Part shown: positions 27,723 through 37,283 of the stretch, piece by piece
How the letters are laid out: each line of letters begins with the position of its first letter
How positions within the stretch are numbered: the first letter of the stretch is position 1
NCBI GenBank assembly: GCA_031316155.1
Contig: JALDRB010000007.1
Location: forward strand, 1 to 64,000
Source of the DNA: Candidatus Scalindua sp.
GTDB lineage: Bacteria > Planctomycetota > Brocadiia > Brocadiales > Scalinduaceae
Reading direction: 5' to 3'
Length of the DNA: 64,000 bases
The notes under the pieces: generated by a model
What the model saw: the letters and a program-made list of their open reading frames with translations, nothing else
Told to the model about the DNA's origin: nothing
Database searches by the model: none
Translations under genes and position numbers: made by a program

Positions 27723-29222
27723 ATGGTACAACAAAGAACATTAAATGAAATGCTTCGCTCAAGTGTTTACAAATACAGTGATGAGACTGCAATAATATAC
27801 AAAGATACAAAGCTAAGCTATCAAGATTTACAGGATAAGGTAAGTAGATTCTCACAAGGCTTAATATCTCTCGGTTTAAGACCTAACGACAAAATAGCCA
27901 TTATGCTTTCAAATTGCCCTGAATTTTTCATTAGTTTCTTTGCAGTAGCGAGGATTGGGGCTATTATAGTTCCACTCAATATCCATTTTAAGGAGAATGA
28001 GATCGAACTATATATATCTGATTTTCGGGTAAAGGCTATTATTACTGATGGAAGTAAGGTACCTTTATGCAAAAAAATAATGGCAAAAAGAGACATGAAC
28101 ATTGTTTTAATAACGAGAAATAAGATCGATGGTGTTCAATCTCTAGGACAAATTGTGGAGGAGAATCAACCGATACAGGAAGAATTTAATATAGAAAATA
28201 AGCAAGATGTAATGTACCAGTTTTCATCGGGTTCTACCGGAAATTCGAAGAGAATTGCCAGAACCCATTATAATTTGGTACGTGAAGCAGAAAACCTGAC
28301 AGAGACAGTAGGATTAAGTAATAAAGATAAGGTGCTTTCGGTTGTACCTCTTTTTCATACGTATGGTTTAGGTAATTGCCTCCTTGCCCCGGTTTACGCT
28401 GGTGGAAGAATTGTCATTTTAGAGGAATTTCGTCCACGTGTCGTTATTGGTATTCTTCAAAAAGAAGCCATTACCTATTTTCCTGCCGTTCCTTTTATGT
28501 ATGGTATTTTAGCAGAAACTCTTTTAGATAAGGAAGAGGTTTTTTCTTCTCTCAGATTATGTATTTCAGCAGGTGCCCCGCTTCCACGAACGATTTTTGA
28601 AAAATTTCATGATAAGTATCACATTTATATCAGACAACAATATGGCTCTACTGAAATGGGAGCTGTTGCAATAAATATCGATCAAAACATAAGTGATTTA
28701 GCTGATTCTGTGGGTTTACCTCTAAGGAATGTGGAGGTAGAGATCTTTAATGAAGATGGGCATAAGATTAAAGATGGTAATATTGGTGAAATAGCCGTAA
28801 AGAGCCCGGCAATGACGAAAGAGTATTTTGATTCTGAAGCCTTGACTAAAAAATGCTTTAAAGATGGGTATTTTTTTACCGGTGACTTGGGTAAAAAAGA
28901 TGGGAAAGGCCATTTATATATTACCGGACGGCAGAAAATTTTTATTAATACTGCCACCCACAAAGTGGATCCAACAGAGATAGAGAATCACTTAAGTACT
29001 CATCCAAAGATTTCTGAAGTAGTTGTTGTAGGAGTAAGAAGCCAATATGGTGATGAGATCGTGAAAGCTGTTATCGTACCAAGATCCGATTGTGAGGAGG
29101 AAGAGATTATTAATCACTGTATAGGGAAAATAGCAGATTTTAAGTTACCTAGGATTATTGAGTTCCGGAAAGAGATACCCAGAAGTCCTTTAGGTAAGGT
29201 TTTAAAGAAGTATCTGTGCTGA
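27723..29222 (+). CDS. Class I AMP-forming acyl/aryl-CoA synthetase
   Basis: A 499-residue ANL-superfamily ligase. The P-loop is FSSGSTGNSKR near residue 167, the A5 motif is RQQYGSTEMG, the A7/A8 region is GYFFTGDLG and ITGRQK, and the A10 lysine is K492 in PRSPLGKVLKK, so all catalytic parts are present. This is distinct from the PaaK-type ligase five kb upstream. It is likely an acid activator for the same ACP or for CoA. Which acid it takes cannot be read from sequence. Confidence 0.85.
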   Translation: MVQQRTLNEMLRSSVYKYSDETAIIYKDTKLSYQDLQDKVSRFSQGLISLGLRPNDKIAIMLSNCPEFFISFFAVARIGAIIVPLNIHFKENEIELYISDFRVKAIITDGSKVPLCKKIMAKRDMNIVLITRNKIDGVQSLGQIVEENQPIQEEFNIENKQDVMYQFSSGSTGNSKRIARTHYNLVREAENLTETVGLSNKDKVLSVVPLFHTYGLGNCLLAPVYAGGRIVILEEFRPRVVIGILQKEAITYFPAVPFMYGILAETLLDKEEVFSSLRLCISAGAPLPRTIFEKFHDKYHIYIRQQYGSTEMGAVAINIDQNISDLADSVGLPLRNVEVEIFNEDGHKIKDGNIGEIAVKSPAMTKEYFDSEALTKKCFKDGYFFTGDLGKKDGKGHLYITGRQKIFINTATHKVDPTEIENHLSTHPKISEVVVVGVRSQYGDEIVKAVIVPRSDCEEEEIINHCIGKIADFKLPRIIEFRKEIPRSPLGKVLKKYLC

Positions 29223-29329
29223 TCATCGGGGAATTTTGTTATTCATTGTTATTGTACAGGATTCAGGCAGAACTTCATGTCCTGTTAAATCAAGAAATTT
29301 TGACAAGTTTTTTTGCCTGTGTATATATT

Positions 29330-30079
29330 ATGGGAAAAAAATCAAGTGTTGCATACTTTATGAAAAATTATTTATCTTTACCATTATCACTCAAAACGAT
29401 AGGTAGATCTATCGATAGGCACGGTATTATATTCCCATTTCGCGTCATAAGATTTCTGTATTATAAGATTTTTATTATTCGGGACCTTTTATATGAAATT
29501 ACATTTGACTATAAATATGGAACAAAAACAGGAATAATTGTGTCACATTGTCAATTAGATTACAAAGATGCAAAAATTCATAAGGATGCATATGGCCATG
29601 TACCTACCTCTCCTTATGCAACAATCAGTGCATTAAAAGCCTTAAAAAAGAAATGCTTGCATGATTTAAAATCTGAAACAATTGTTGATTACGGGTGTGG
29701 AACCGGAAGGATGTTGATAATTGCAGCTGAATCCGGTTTTGGGAATGTGACTGGAATAGAGATGTCTCCTTATTTAGCTAAATTATGCCAAAGAAACATC
29801 CAGAAATATTCTCGTTCACACAAGAACTTAAATATAACTGTTTTAGAACAAGATGCTGTCAAATATATTCCGCACGTTAATGATATAGTGTTTCATTTCT
29901 ATGATCCGTTTAATATAAATGTTTGTAAGAAGGTAATAGCCAATATAAAACATTCTGTGCAAGCTAACCCGAGAACAATTTATATTATTGATAATAGATT
30001 AAAACTTGATCTTTCTACTGAAGGTTTTGAATTTGTAATAGAAGTTAAAGGAATAAAGATATTTAAATACTCATATTAA
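29330..30079 (+). CDS. Class I SAM-dependent methyltransferase
   Basis: A 249-residue methyltransferase with a good motif I (IVDYGCGTGRMLIIAAESGF), acidic residue in VTGIEMS, then DAVKYIPHVNDIVFHFYDP and FKNIK-type strand 5. Reading further upstream from GTG at 29216 adds 38 hydrophobic residues that look like a non-native extension, so the ATG at 29330 is preferred. The preceding ligase stop overlaps the longer form by seven bases. Role unknown; it may methylate the product of the ligase cassette. Confidence 0.68.
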   Translation: MGKKSSVAYFMKNYLSLPLSLKTIGRSIDRHGIIFPFRVIRFLYYKIFIIRDLLYEITFDYKYGTKTGIIVSHCQLDYKDAKIHKDAYGHVPTSPYATISALKALKKKCLHDLKSETIVDYGCGTGRMLIIAAESGFGNVTGIEMSPYLAKLCQRNIQKYSRSHKNLNITVLEQDAVKYIPHVNDIVFHFYDPFNINVCKKVIANIKHSVQANPRTIYIIDNRLKLDLSTEGFEFVIEVKGIKIFKYSY

Positions 30080-30180
30080 CAACCAGTACAAGCTAACTGT
30101 AAAATATTTGTGTATCTTGTGCCAGTTTAAATAGAAAGGAGTGTTCCACGTTTGAGGTAACCAACCAGCATAGAGATTTC

Positions 30181-30291
30181 AATATTTTTTACGCCGAAAG
30201 CGCAAGTTCAAAATCCCTAAAACTGCCATGAACGGCAGTTTTAAGGATTTTGGAAAAATTAGCCCGCTCGAAAACGTGCCATGATGGCTCG
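30181..30291 (+). repeat. Dispersed intergenic repeat family A, copy 3
   Basis: This copy begins ATTTTTTACGCCGAAAGCGC and contains the cleanest hairpin of the family: TAAAACTGCC ATGAAC GGCAGTTTTA, a perfect 10-base stem. It then continues with the GGAAAAATTAGCCCGC block also seen at 53270. It sits between two separate transcription units. Confidence 0.68.
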
Positions 30292-30586
30292 ATCTTTTGA
30301 TGAAGCCCATATAGAGTATTTTCGTGGGATTGCTAATCAGATCGGTGCGAAGATTGGTCAATCTATCACCTCTGACGAGCTTATCATCTTAATCGATACT
30401 CTGAATCCGAATCTGGCGATAGCATTCCTGAGTGCATCGGTGGCTCCCGCAACTTAACCGAAACAGACCTTACCCATTACTTACAAAACGCTGTGCGCTC
30501 CCAGGCTCAATTATGAACAGTCGTTAGAGATGGCTATGTTTATTGTTCGCTATTTGGTTGGAATGGATGTTAAAAAAGGTAAATAA
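30284..30586 (+). pseudogene. Remnant of an unidentified protein gene
   Basis: The frame from ATG 30284 reads MARSFDEAHIEYFRGIANQ.. for 57 codons to a TAA near 30457. A second frame then reads LPITYKTLC..EMAMFIVRYLVGM to a stop at about 30586. Hydrophilic helix-like composition, no recognised family. It may be a single broken gene; the reading is weak. Confidence 0.35.
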
Positions 30587-30759
30587 ATTTGATCTTGATA
30601 AGTTATAGTTTCATAAATGTTGTTTTGTTTTTGAGTGTAGATAATTTAAACTATTGTTGAATTTTCTGTCTCCTTAATTACTAATATGTTATGATTACAT
30701 AAGAAAAGATTAATTTTTTTTAACCCTTTTTGGTACCTCTGAAGTAAATTATTACATTT

Positions 30760-30801
30760 TCATTATTCATAAGACATTATAAGGTGGTATATGAATAATG
30801 A
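30760..30801 (+). repeat. Palindrome with 12-bp arms
   Basis: TCATTATTCATA at 30760 and TATGAATAATGA ending at 30801 are perfect inverse complements around an 18-base spacer. ATTACATTTT also flanks both sides. It is not followed by a T-run. Confidence 0.55.
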
Positions 30802-30837
30802 TTACATTTTTTCCGTGTATCTTTCCAAATTTATTAT

Positions 30838-30866
30838 AGGTATGGTAAGCAATTTGCTTAATACCT
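30838..30866 (+). terminator. Rho-independent terminator-like hairpin
   Basis: AGGTAT..TAAGCAA pairs with TTTGCTTAATACCT, and the following bases (TTAATCTTGTTTT) are T-rich. It lies in a gene-poor gap between the remnant at 30284 and the ISAzo13 remnant. Confidence 0.5.
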
Positions 30867-31073
30867 TTAATCTTGTTTTATATTAATCCCATACCTCCAT
30901 TGTTACATCTATCAATGTGGCTGAGAGGGAGGAGCTATCTTTAGAGTTTATCTGAACTTACAGTATCTTCAGAGGCTGTAAAAAACCAGGGATTTATCTG
31001 CAACACACCGGCTACTTTTTTCTGGTATTTGCCCACAATATGTTTATCATAAGCTGTAAAGCAATATACGTGT

Positions 31074-31413
31074 GACAGTAATGGATATCGAGTAAGAATT
31101 TGGATATACAAGTTTCAAGAGTTTGTTGATAAAACGGGATTAGAAGTTGCCATATGTCACCAAAAGTAAATGGAATAAAATTGAGAATCGGTTATTTTCT
31201 CATATTAGAATGAAATAGTAAGACAAGCCACTTGTCAATCATGATGTAACGGTTAACTTGATTGGCTCTACAAAAACGAGAGCGAGATTAAAGGTAAAAG
31301 CAAAAATAGACAAAAGAAAATATCCAACTGGCATAAAGGTCTCAGACATAGATATAGGAAAAGAGAACCTTAAAAAAGATAAATTTCATGGAGAATGGAA
31401 CTATACAGTTATA
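31074..31413 (+). pseudogene. ISAzo13-family transposase remnant
   Basis: The frames from 31074 read SNGYRVRIWIYKFQEF and DKTGLEVAICH, then after frameshifts IGSTKTRARLKVKA, RKYPTGIKVSDIDI and FHGEWNYTV. In order these are the C-terminal blocks of ISAzo13 transposases (RIRLWK.., TGLEITVCHFP, LIGTTTTRTGL.., YPTGIKVSD, FHGEWNYTI). The N-terminal catalytic portion is missing and several frames are broken. It directly precedes the DUF362 gene, whose strong AAGGAGGT lies outside the remnant. Confidence 0.78.
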
Positions 31414-31520
31414 AACATGAAAAACAAAAGTTGTTCAAGTTATTTTTTCCTGAACCCTAAGTGTGGTCAAATGGGGATGTTAGACCTTTTGAGTTTTTTA
31501 TACTCAAGGAGGTATAAATT

Positions 31521-32930
31521 GTGAAATGTAATGTGTTTGTCGCAGAAACTGAACCGAGGTATGCAGAATTTCCCTTTTCAGCTACTGATGATCCGATTTA
31601 CCGTTCTTTAAAAGCGTTATTTGCTGCTGCTTATAAGGATTCTGAAAATCCGTTTAAGAAATGGGTGTCACCAGGTGGAACTGTAGTTATTAAACCTAAT
31701 TGGGTACGTGATTTTAATCCCGCTAATCAGGACATTGATTGTCTTTTAACGCATGCAAGTATTATCAAATACATGATGGATTGGTCTGCAAGAGCACTCG
31801 ATGGACAGGGAACCATTATTATTGCAGATGCCCCTTTGCAAAGTTGTGATTATGAACGTTTGCTTGAAATTACAAGTGTTAAAGAGTTAGTCCGCTTAGC
31901 AAGAGATCAATATAAGAACATTAATATCTTTTGCGAGGATTGGCGATTAACGCAAATGAATGGGGAGAGAGGTGATCAGATAGTAGTCGATCAATATCTA
32001 GGGGGTAGCATTGAAAAAATGTTGACGAACAAGCATGTTTTAATAGACCTTGGCCGAGACAGTTTTCTCGAAGATATAGCAGATTATGCCAAGATGTTTA
32101 GGGTTACCTGTTACAAGCCAAGTATGTTGCAGACTCATCATGCTCCGGGTTTGCACCAGTATCTTGTAACACGACGTATCAAAGAAGCTGACTTGGTAAT
32201 TAACTTACCAAAAATGAAAACTCACATTAAGGCGGGTCTGACTGGAGCGCTCAAAAATCTAGTTGGGATCAATGGACACAAGGAGTTTTTGCCTCACCAC
32301 ATGATAGGAGCATATTTTTCTGGTGGCGATGGATATGCTCTCAAGAATTTTGCTCAAGAATGGTATGATAAATTATATGACCACTTGTGGGAACACTACA
32401 TGGAAACGTCAAATCTCAAGCGTTTTGGATACTATCAGTTGCTTAAGGTGGTTGTTGCATTAATCCGTGTAACAGGTGGCCAACGTATTTCTTACGGTTG
32501 TTGGAGTGGGAATGAAACTATCTGGCGTATGATTTTAGACCTTAACCACATAACTTATTTCGGAGAGAATGCAGCGAAAAAAGTGATAAACATCGTTGAT
32601 GGAGTTGTGGCGGGTGAGAGAGAAGGGCCTTTAAAACCCTCTCCTAAACATTTAGGCATAGTTATGTTAGGGGAAAATCCTGCATACATTGATGCTGTTA
32701 TTGCTCGTATCATGGGCTACAATGTTTCTCGAATCCCTACAGTCTACAATGCCATTTACAATCGTAAGTCAAAATTTGCTGACGGCTTTCTGGAAGACTT
32801 AGAAATATCGTGGATCGGCAGAAGTCAACAAGTAAAAACCATTGCTTTTGATCAATTACGTAATTTTCAGTTTGTAAAACCTAAATACTGGAGTCGTGCC
32901 GAACTGGGGGGATTTGTGGCCAGAATTTAA
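31521..32930 (+). CDS. DUF362 family protein
   Basis: A 469-residue protein of DUF362. Signature blocks are PGGTVVIKPNWV at about 52-63, INLPKMKTHIKAGLTGALKNLVG near residue 230 and NIVDGVVAGEREGPLKPSP near 365. No ferredoxin domain is attached, unlike many family members. The start is GTG at 31521, with AAGGAGGT nine bases upstream. No signal peptide is seen. Function of the family is not known; a redox or ligand-handling role for the nearby glycan enzymes is only guesswork. Confidence 0.85.
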   Translation: MKCNVFVAETEPRYAEFPFSATDDPIYRSLKALFAAAYKDSENPFKKWVSPGGTVVIKPNWVRDFNPANQDIDCLLTHASIIKYMMDWSARALDGQGTIIIADAPLQSCDYERLLEITSVKELVRLARDQYKNINIFCEDWRLTQMNGERGDQIVVDQYLGGSIEKMLTNKHVLIDLGRDSFLEDIADYAKMFRVTCYKPSMLQTHHAPGLHQYLVTRRIKEADLVINLPKMKTHIKAGLTGALKNLVGINGHKEFLPHHMIGAYFSGGDGYALKNFAQEWYDKLYDHLWEHYMETSNLKRFGYYQLLKVVVALIRVTGGQRISYGCWSGNETIWRMILDLNHITYFGENAAKKVINIVDGVVAGEREGPLKPSPKHLGIVMLGENPAYIDAVIARIMGYNVSRIPTVYNAIYNRKSKFADGFLEDLEISWIGRSQQVKTIAFDQLRNFQFVKPKYWSRAELGGFVARI

Positions 32931-33189
32931 GCTTTAGCGTACCTTAAATCTGAGGTGGTTTATTGCTACAATGCGTAAGAAAATAATATTTATTAAGTAA
33001 TGAACTATCTGTTTTAAATAAATCCTTGTCCGCCTTCGAAATATAAGGTGACATTGAACCAACTCGAAAATACCAATAAATTAAACGTAAAGTTCCAATG
33101 GTGACTTATGACCACAACATATAGGATACATGAGAGTCTACAGCAAACCCTCAAAATTTTTTTAATAAATTTATTTTTAACATACTAAG

Positions 33190-34470
33190 GTGAAAAAAGT
33201 CTTAATAATAGCGCATTCTTTTCCGCCGCACTTAGCGATTGGTTCACAAAGACCATATAGATTGGCAAAATATTTTCCGAGACATGGGTGGGAGCCTATA
33301 GTTTTATCTGTAAAACGATCAGGTAAACTACCTGATCAAATAAGAGTAATTGAAACTGATTATAATGATATAATTGGTATATTAAAATCAAAAATCGGAA
33401 TTCATCCCAACAAAGGGTTACACGAACAATTAGGTATAAATGTTGATAAGGATTTTAAATATCAGTCATTAAAAAGTAAATTAATCAAGTTAGTGAAAGA
33501 GATAATAGCGTTTCCCGATCCTGAAAGAGGATGGCGCAGGTTTGCGATCAAAGCAGCATCTGAATTATTGAAGAGAGAGAGAGTTGATGCAATTATTAGC
33601 ACATCTTCTCCTGTAACAGCTCACTTAATAGCCAGAAAGTTGAAGCAGATATATAAGATTCCATGGGTGGCCGACCTGAGGGATCTCTGGACGCAAAATC
33701 CTTACAAAAACAAGTCATGGTTAATTAATTTTTTTGAGAAACGATTGGAATTAAAAATATTAGCTTATGCAGACGTTATCGTTACCGTTACTGAACCATG
33801 GATAGAAACACTTGGTATTATTCACAAAACTAAAAAGGTTTATTGCGTAACAAACGGGTATGACAGTGACGATTTTCCAGAGTTATCGTCAAAATTAACA
33901 AGTAAATTCACTCTCACTTATACAGGACAACTCTATAACGGTAAGCGTGACCCCTCATTACTGTTCAAAGTGACAGCAAAACTGATTAAAGAAAATTTAA
34001 TCAATAAGGATGTAATAGAAATAAGGTTTTACGGACCTAAAGAGGATTGGCTCATAGATGATATAAAAAGAAATAATATAGAAGAAGTTGTTCGTCTTTG
34101 TGGTTTTTTGCCAAGAAATGAAGTATTAAAACGGCAAAGAGAATCTCAGGTACTTTTACTTTTACTTTGGGATAACAAAAACGAAGCAGGTTTTTGTCCC
34201 GCTAAAATCTACGAATACTTTGGTGCCGGAAGGCCTATTATTGCTATTGGAGGGCAAGAACACGTCGTTAAAGGTATGTTGGAAACAACAAATGCCGGCA
34301 AGTATACATGGAATTTTGATATGTTGAGAAATGCTCTTTTGGAATATTACGGAGAATTTATGAAGTCTGGAAAAGTAAAATGCAACAGTAATGGCATTAT
34401 TGAAAACTATTCTTATAATTCAATAACAAACAGATATGCGCAAATCTTAAATGGATTGGTTCTGAAATGA
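33190..34470 (+). CDS. Glycosyltransferase family 4
   Basis: A 426-residue GT-B glycosyltransferase beginning VKKVLIIAHSFPPHLAIGSQRPYRLAK, the standard N-terminal strand plus substrate loop. The C-terminal donor side has LTYTGQLYNGKRDPSLL and KIYEYFGAGRPIIAIGG, whose Tyr/Glu are the donor-contact residues. Start is GTG at 33190 since the hydrophobic strand begins at the second residue. Its last four bases overlap the start of the Wzy gene, so the two are co-translated. Confidence 0.86.
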   Translation: MKKVLIIAHSFPPHLAIGSQRPYRLAKYFPRHGWEPIVLSVKRSGKLPDQIRVIETDYNDIIGILKSKIGIHPNKGLHEQLGINVDKDFKYQSLKSKLIKLVKEIIAFPDPERGWRRFAIKAASELLKRERVDAIISTSSPVTAHLIARKLKQIYKIPWVADLRDLWTQNPYKNKSWLINFFEKRLELKILAYADVIVTVTEPWIETLGIIHKTKKVYCVTNGYDSDDFPELSSKLTSKFTLTYTGQLYNGKRDPSLLFKVTAKLIKENLINKDVIEIRFYGPKEDWLIDDIKRNNIEEVVRLCGFLPRNEVLKRQRESQVLLLLLWDNKNEAGFCPAKIYEYFGAGRPIIAIGGQEHVVKGMLETTNAGKYTWNFDMLRNALLEYYGEFMKSGKVKCNSNGIIENYSYNSITNRYAQILNGLVLK

Positions 34471-35822
34471 AAGCCATCAATACGAGTATAATAAGGCGAT
34501 TAAATTTTAAAACTAAGGCAATATGGATAGTGTTTGTATTATTCACTGCCGCGATTACTGGAATTGCGATTAGTGAGAAAGAGATAATATATTTTGCAAT
34601 AGCGCTCAGTCCTTTCATAGTTTATCTTTGTATTCATAAACCATTTATTTTCCCATTTGGGTTATACGTTTTCCTCCTTCCTTTTGAAAATTTCCTATCC
34701 GTTACCGGAGGTTCTCAGGGTGCAACATTAACTAAATTCCTTGGAGCATTGACAATTCTTGTCCTGTGCTTAAAGGGATCTTTTGAGAACAAGTTGAAAA
34801 GACCTGATCCTGCTTCTATCTGGTTGGTATTGTTTGTTATATATGGTTTTTTAACTGTATGGTGGGCCATTGAACCGCATCTGGTCATGGGATCAATCTT
34901 CACCGCTGTGAGCTTATTACTTCTCTACTTAGTGGTTGCAAGTTATAAACTTCAGAAAGATGAGTTTGAAACTATTAAATGGTGTATTCTTTTTGGAGGA
35001 TTCGTAGCCGCTGCATTTACAATATACAATTACCAATTGGGTCTTTTGGATTTTGGACAGGAAATCACTCAAAGAGCCACTTTAGATATAGGGGGACGTA
35101 AAGCAAACGCTAACACGGTTGGTTTCAGTTTAATTTTTCCCATAGCAATCGGTATACATATGGTATTGGAGAAACGCAGGAAAATAATTAGAGTTATGTT
35201 GGGGGCTGCTCTTTTTGTAACCGTGTTTGCCCTTATCATTACCGGAGCAAGAGGTTCTATGCTTGGGGTTGCAGGTGTGGTCATAATAAATTTCCTTTCT
35301 CTGAAAAACAGGATAACCTTTGGTACAGTATTAATTGTTATTGCAATTATAATCATACCATTTATCCCGGATCTGTTTTTTGAGCGATGGGCCAAAGCAA
35401 CATCATCTGGTGGCGCTGGAAGAATGGATATCTGGTATGCTGGATTGAAAGCTCTGGAGAAACACTGGTTATTTGGAGCTGGTTTGAATAATTTTCCTGC
35501 AGCCTATGACGAATTTGCTCTTTATCCGTCCAGATTTATGGGATATTATCGGGCTGCACATAATACCTATTTAGGAAATTTCGTAGAGTTGGGAATAGTT
35601 GGTTTTTCTTTTATGATTCTGGCAATATGGAAACATTACAAAGCGATTCAATCACGAATCAAGCCACATAATTTTGATGAAATTATGCTTACAGCTGTTC
35701 TTTTTGGAGTACTCATTGCGGCCTTTTTTGGTGACTACGCATCCAGGAAGGTATTCTGGCTGGTCCTGATGATGATATGTATGTATAAAAATGTATCAGT
35801 TAAAAATTCCGTTTACTTGTGA
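34467..35822 (+). CDS. O-antigen polymerase/ligase family membrane protein
   Basis: A 451-residue polytopic inner-membrane protein with about ten to twelve hydrophobic segments. The periplasmic-loop signature GARGSMLGVAG and the AHNTYLGNFVELGIVGF block near the C-terminus match Wzy/WaaL (Wzy_C) proteins. It either polymerises or ligates lipid-linked repeat units. Presence beside an ABC exporter gene pair earlier in the window means both transport modes may be used, or this is an additional ligase. Overlap ATGA with the glycosyltransferase. Confidence 0.85.
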   Translation: MKAINTSIIRRLNFKTKAIWIVFVLFTAAITGIAISEKEIIYFAIALSPFIVYLCIHKPFIFPFGLYVFLLPFENFLSVTGGSQGATLTKFLGALTILVLCLKGSFENKLKRPDPASIWLVLFVIYGFLTVWWAIEPHLVMGSIFTAVSLLLLYLVVASYKLQKDEFETIKWCILFGGFVAAAFTIYNYQLGLLDFGQEITQRATLDIGGRKANANTVGFSLIFPIAIGIHMVLEKRRKIIRVMLGAALFVTVFALIITGARGSMLGVAGVVIINFLSLKNRITFGTVLIVIAIIIIPFIPDLFFERWAKATSSGGAGRMDIWYAGLKALEKHWLFGAGLNNFPAAYDEFALYPSRFMGYYRAAHNTYLGNFVELGIVGFSFMILAIWKHYKAIQSRIKPHNFDEIMLTAVLFGVLIAAFFGDYASRKVFWLVLMMICMYKNVSVKNSVYL

Positions 35823-35938
35823 ATGGTTACAAATTTTCACATTGGCAAAGTGGATCTGTATACAGAATGCCTGAAATTTATTCTATTTTGGTTACGGCTT
35901 TGCCGCATTGCGTATAAATCAACATTTAGGAGGTAATA

Positions 35939-37282
35939 ATGCGTTCTTTTATAGTTCGGCAAATGATGAGGAGACAAAATGGATTACTGGAAAAATTAGC
36001 GGAATTGGAGAAGACTCAATATTATTCTGAGGATGAAATTAAAAACTATCAGGAAGAAAAATTACAACGTCTGATAAAACATACTTACGAATCAGTGCCA
36101 TTTTATAAAGAACTATTTGATAAACAGAGACTCAGGCCTGACGACATAAAGAGAATTGATGATTTGGAAAAGATACCGGTTATTGATAAAGAAACCCTAA
36201 GGAGTAACCGTGAAAGATTATTATCAACTAATATTCAGGAGAAAATTTCTACAAGAAGAACTGGTGGTTCTACGGGTGTCCCGTTGAGCCTGGTTAGCAA
36301 TCATAAAGAATGTATTATTACGAATGCACTTTATTATCGATTCCTTCGATCGATGGGATATCGATGGGGAGATAAGATTTTATTATTCTGGGGAGAACGT
36401 GTCGTTGAGTCTTTTGTTGCAAAATATAAAAAAAAGATATCAAATGTAATATACAATTTACATTTTGTCAGTACCTTTAGCGTAAACGACCGGGTATTAT
36501 CAAACCTCATTTCAAGTTTACAGAAATCACCACCCAAAATATTAAGAGGTTATGCATCTTCTGTAAATCTCCTGGCGCTTAAAGCTTTGGATTATGGGTT
36601 AAAAATAGAGCTTGAGGCGGTTACCACAACTGCCGAGAAACTATTCAAATTCCAGAGGGATAAAATAGAAGATGCATTTGGTAAAAACGTCTATGATCAA
36701 TATGGATGCGGAGAGACTTTTTCCATAGCTTTTGAATGTGAAATGCATAATGGAATGCATATTGCATCAGAGCATGTTGTCCTGGATTTAGTTGATGATA
36801 AAGGAAATAAAAGCAGCAGGGGAAATGTAATTATCACTAATCTTGACAATTACGCTATGCCGATAATCAGGTATAAAAATGGTGATACGGCAAGTTTTGC
36901 ATCACTTATTTGCAGTTGCAAAAGAAAAACACCTTTGCTGAAAGAGATTGAAGGAAGGGTCTCTGACTTTATCGAAGGGCATAACGGTAACAAAGTTCAC
37001 GCTGAATTCTTCACCCATATATTTGGAGGATTGAAACTCGCCGCAAGATACTCAATAAAGGAGTTCAGAGTAGTCCAGGAAAAGATTGATAAACTCAGGA
37101 TTGAGTTTGTTACAGAGGACGATTTATCCAAAAGAGACGAAAAGATTATAAGGGAGAAAATAAATGAGTATTTAGGAAATACGGATATAGAAATCAAGAA
37201 AGTCAAGGGAATCCCTATGACCAGGATGGGTAAAAAGATGTTTGTTCTATCTTTATTAAATCGTGAGCAGTGGCAAGTTTAA
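35939..37282 (+). CDS. PaaK-type AMP-forming ligase (CapK-like)
   Basis: A 447-residue phenylacetate-CoA-ligase-like protein. STRRTGGSTGVPLSL near residue 103 is the P-loop, DQYGCGETFSIAFECE the adenylate-binding block and PIIRYKNGDTASF is also typical; the C-terminal GIPMTRMGKKMF corresponds to A10. This branch (CapK-like) is frequent in capsule and O-antigen clusters and is likely to activate a small acid or amino acid for glycan decoration. AGGAGGTAATA precedes the ATG. With the ATP-grasp gene at 40127 it suggests an amide/ester decoration system. Confidence 0.85.
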   Translation: MRSFIVRQMMRRQNGLLEKLAELEKTQYYSEDEIKNYQEEKLQRLIKHTYESVPFYKELFDKQRLRPDDIKRIDDLEKIPVIDKETLRSNRERLLSTNIQEKISTRRTGGSTGVPLSLVSNHKECIITNALYYRFLRSMGYRWGDKILLFWGERVVESFVAKYKKKISNVIYNLHFVSTFSVNDRVLSNLISSLQKSPPKILRGYASSVNLLALKALDYGLKIELEAVTTTAEKLFKFQRDKIEDAFGKNVYDQYGCGETFSIAFECEMHNGMHIASEHVVLDLVDDKGNKSSRGNVIITNLDNYAMPIIRYKNGDTASFASLICSCKRKTPLLKEIEGRVSDFIEGHNGNKVHAEFFTHIFGGLKLAARYSIKEFRVVQEKIDKLRIEFVTEDDLSKRDEKIIREKINEYLGNTDIEIKKVKGIPMTRMGKKMFVLSLLNREQWQV

Positions 37283-37283
37283 A

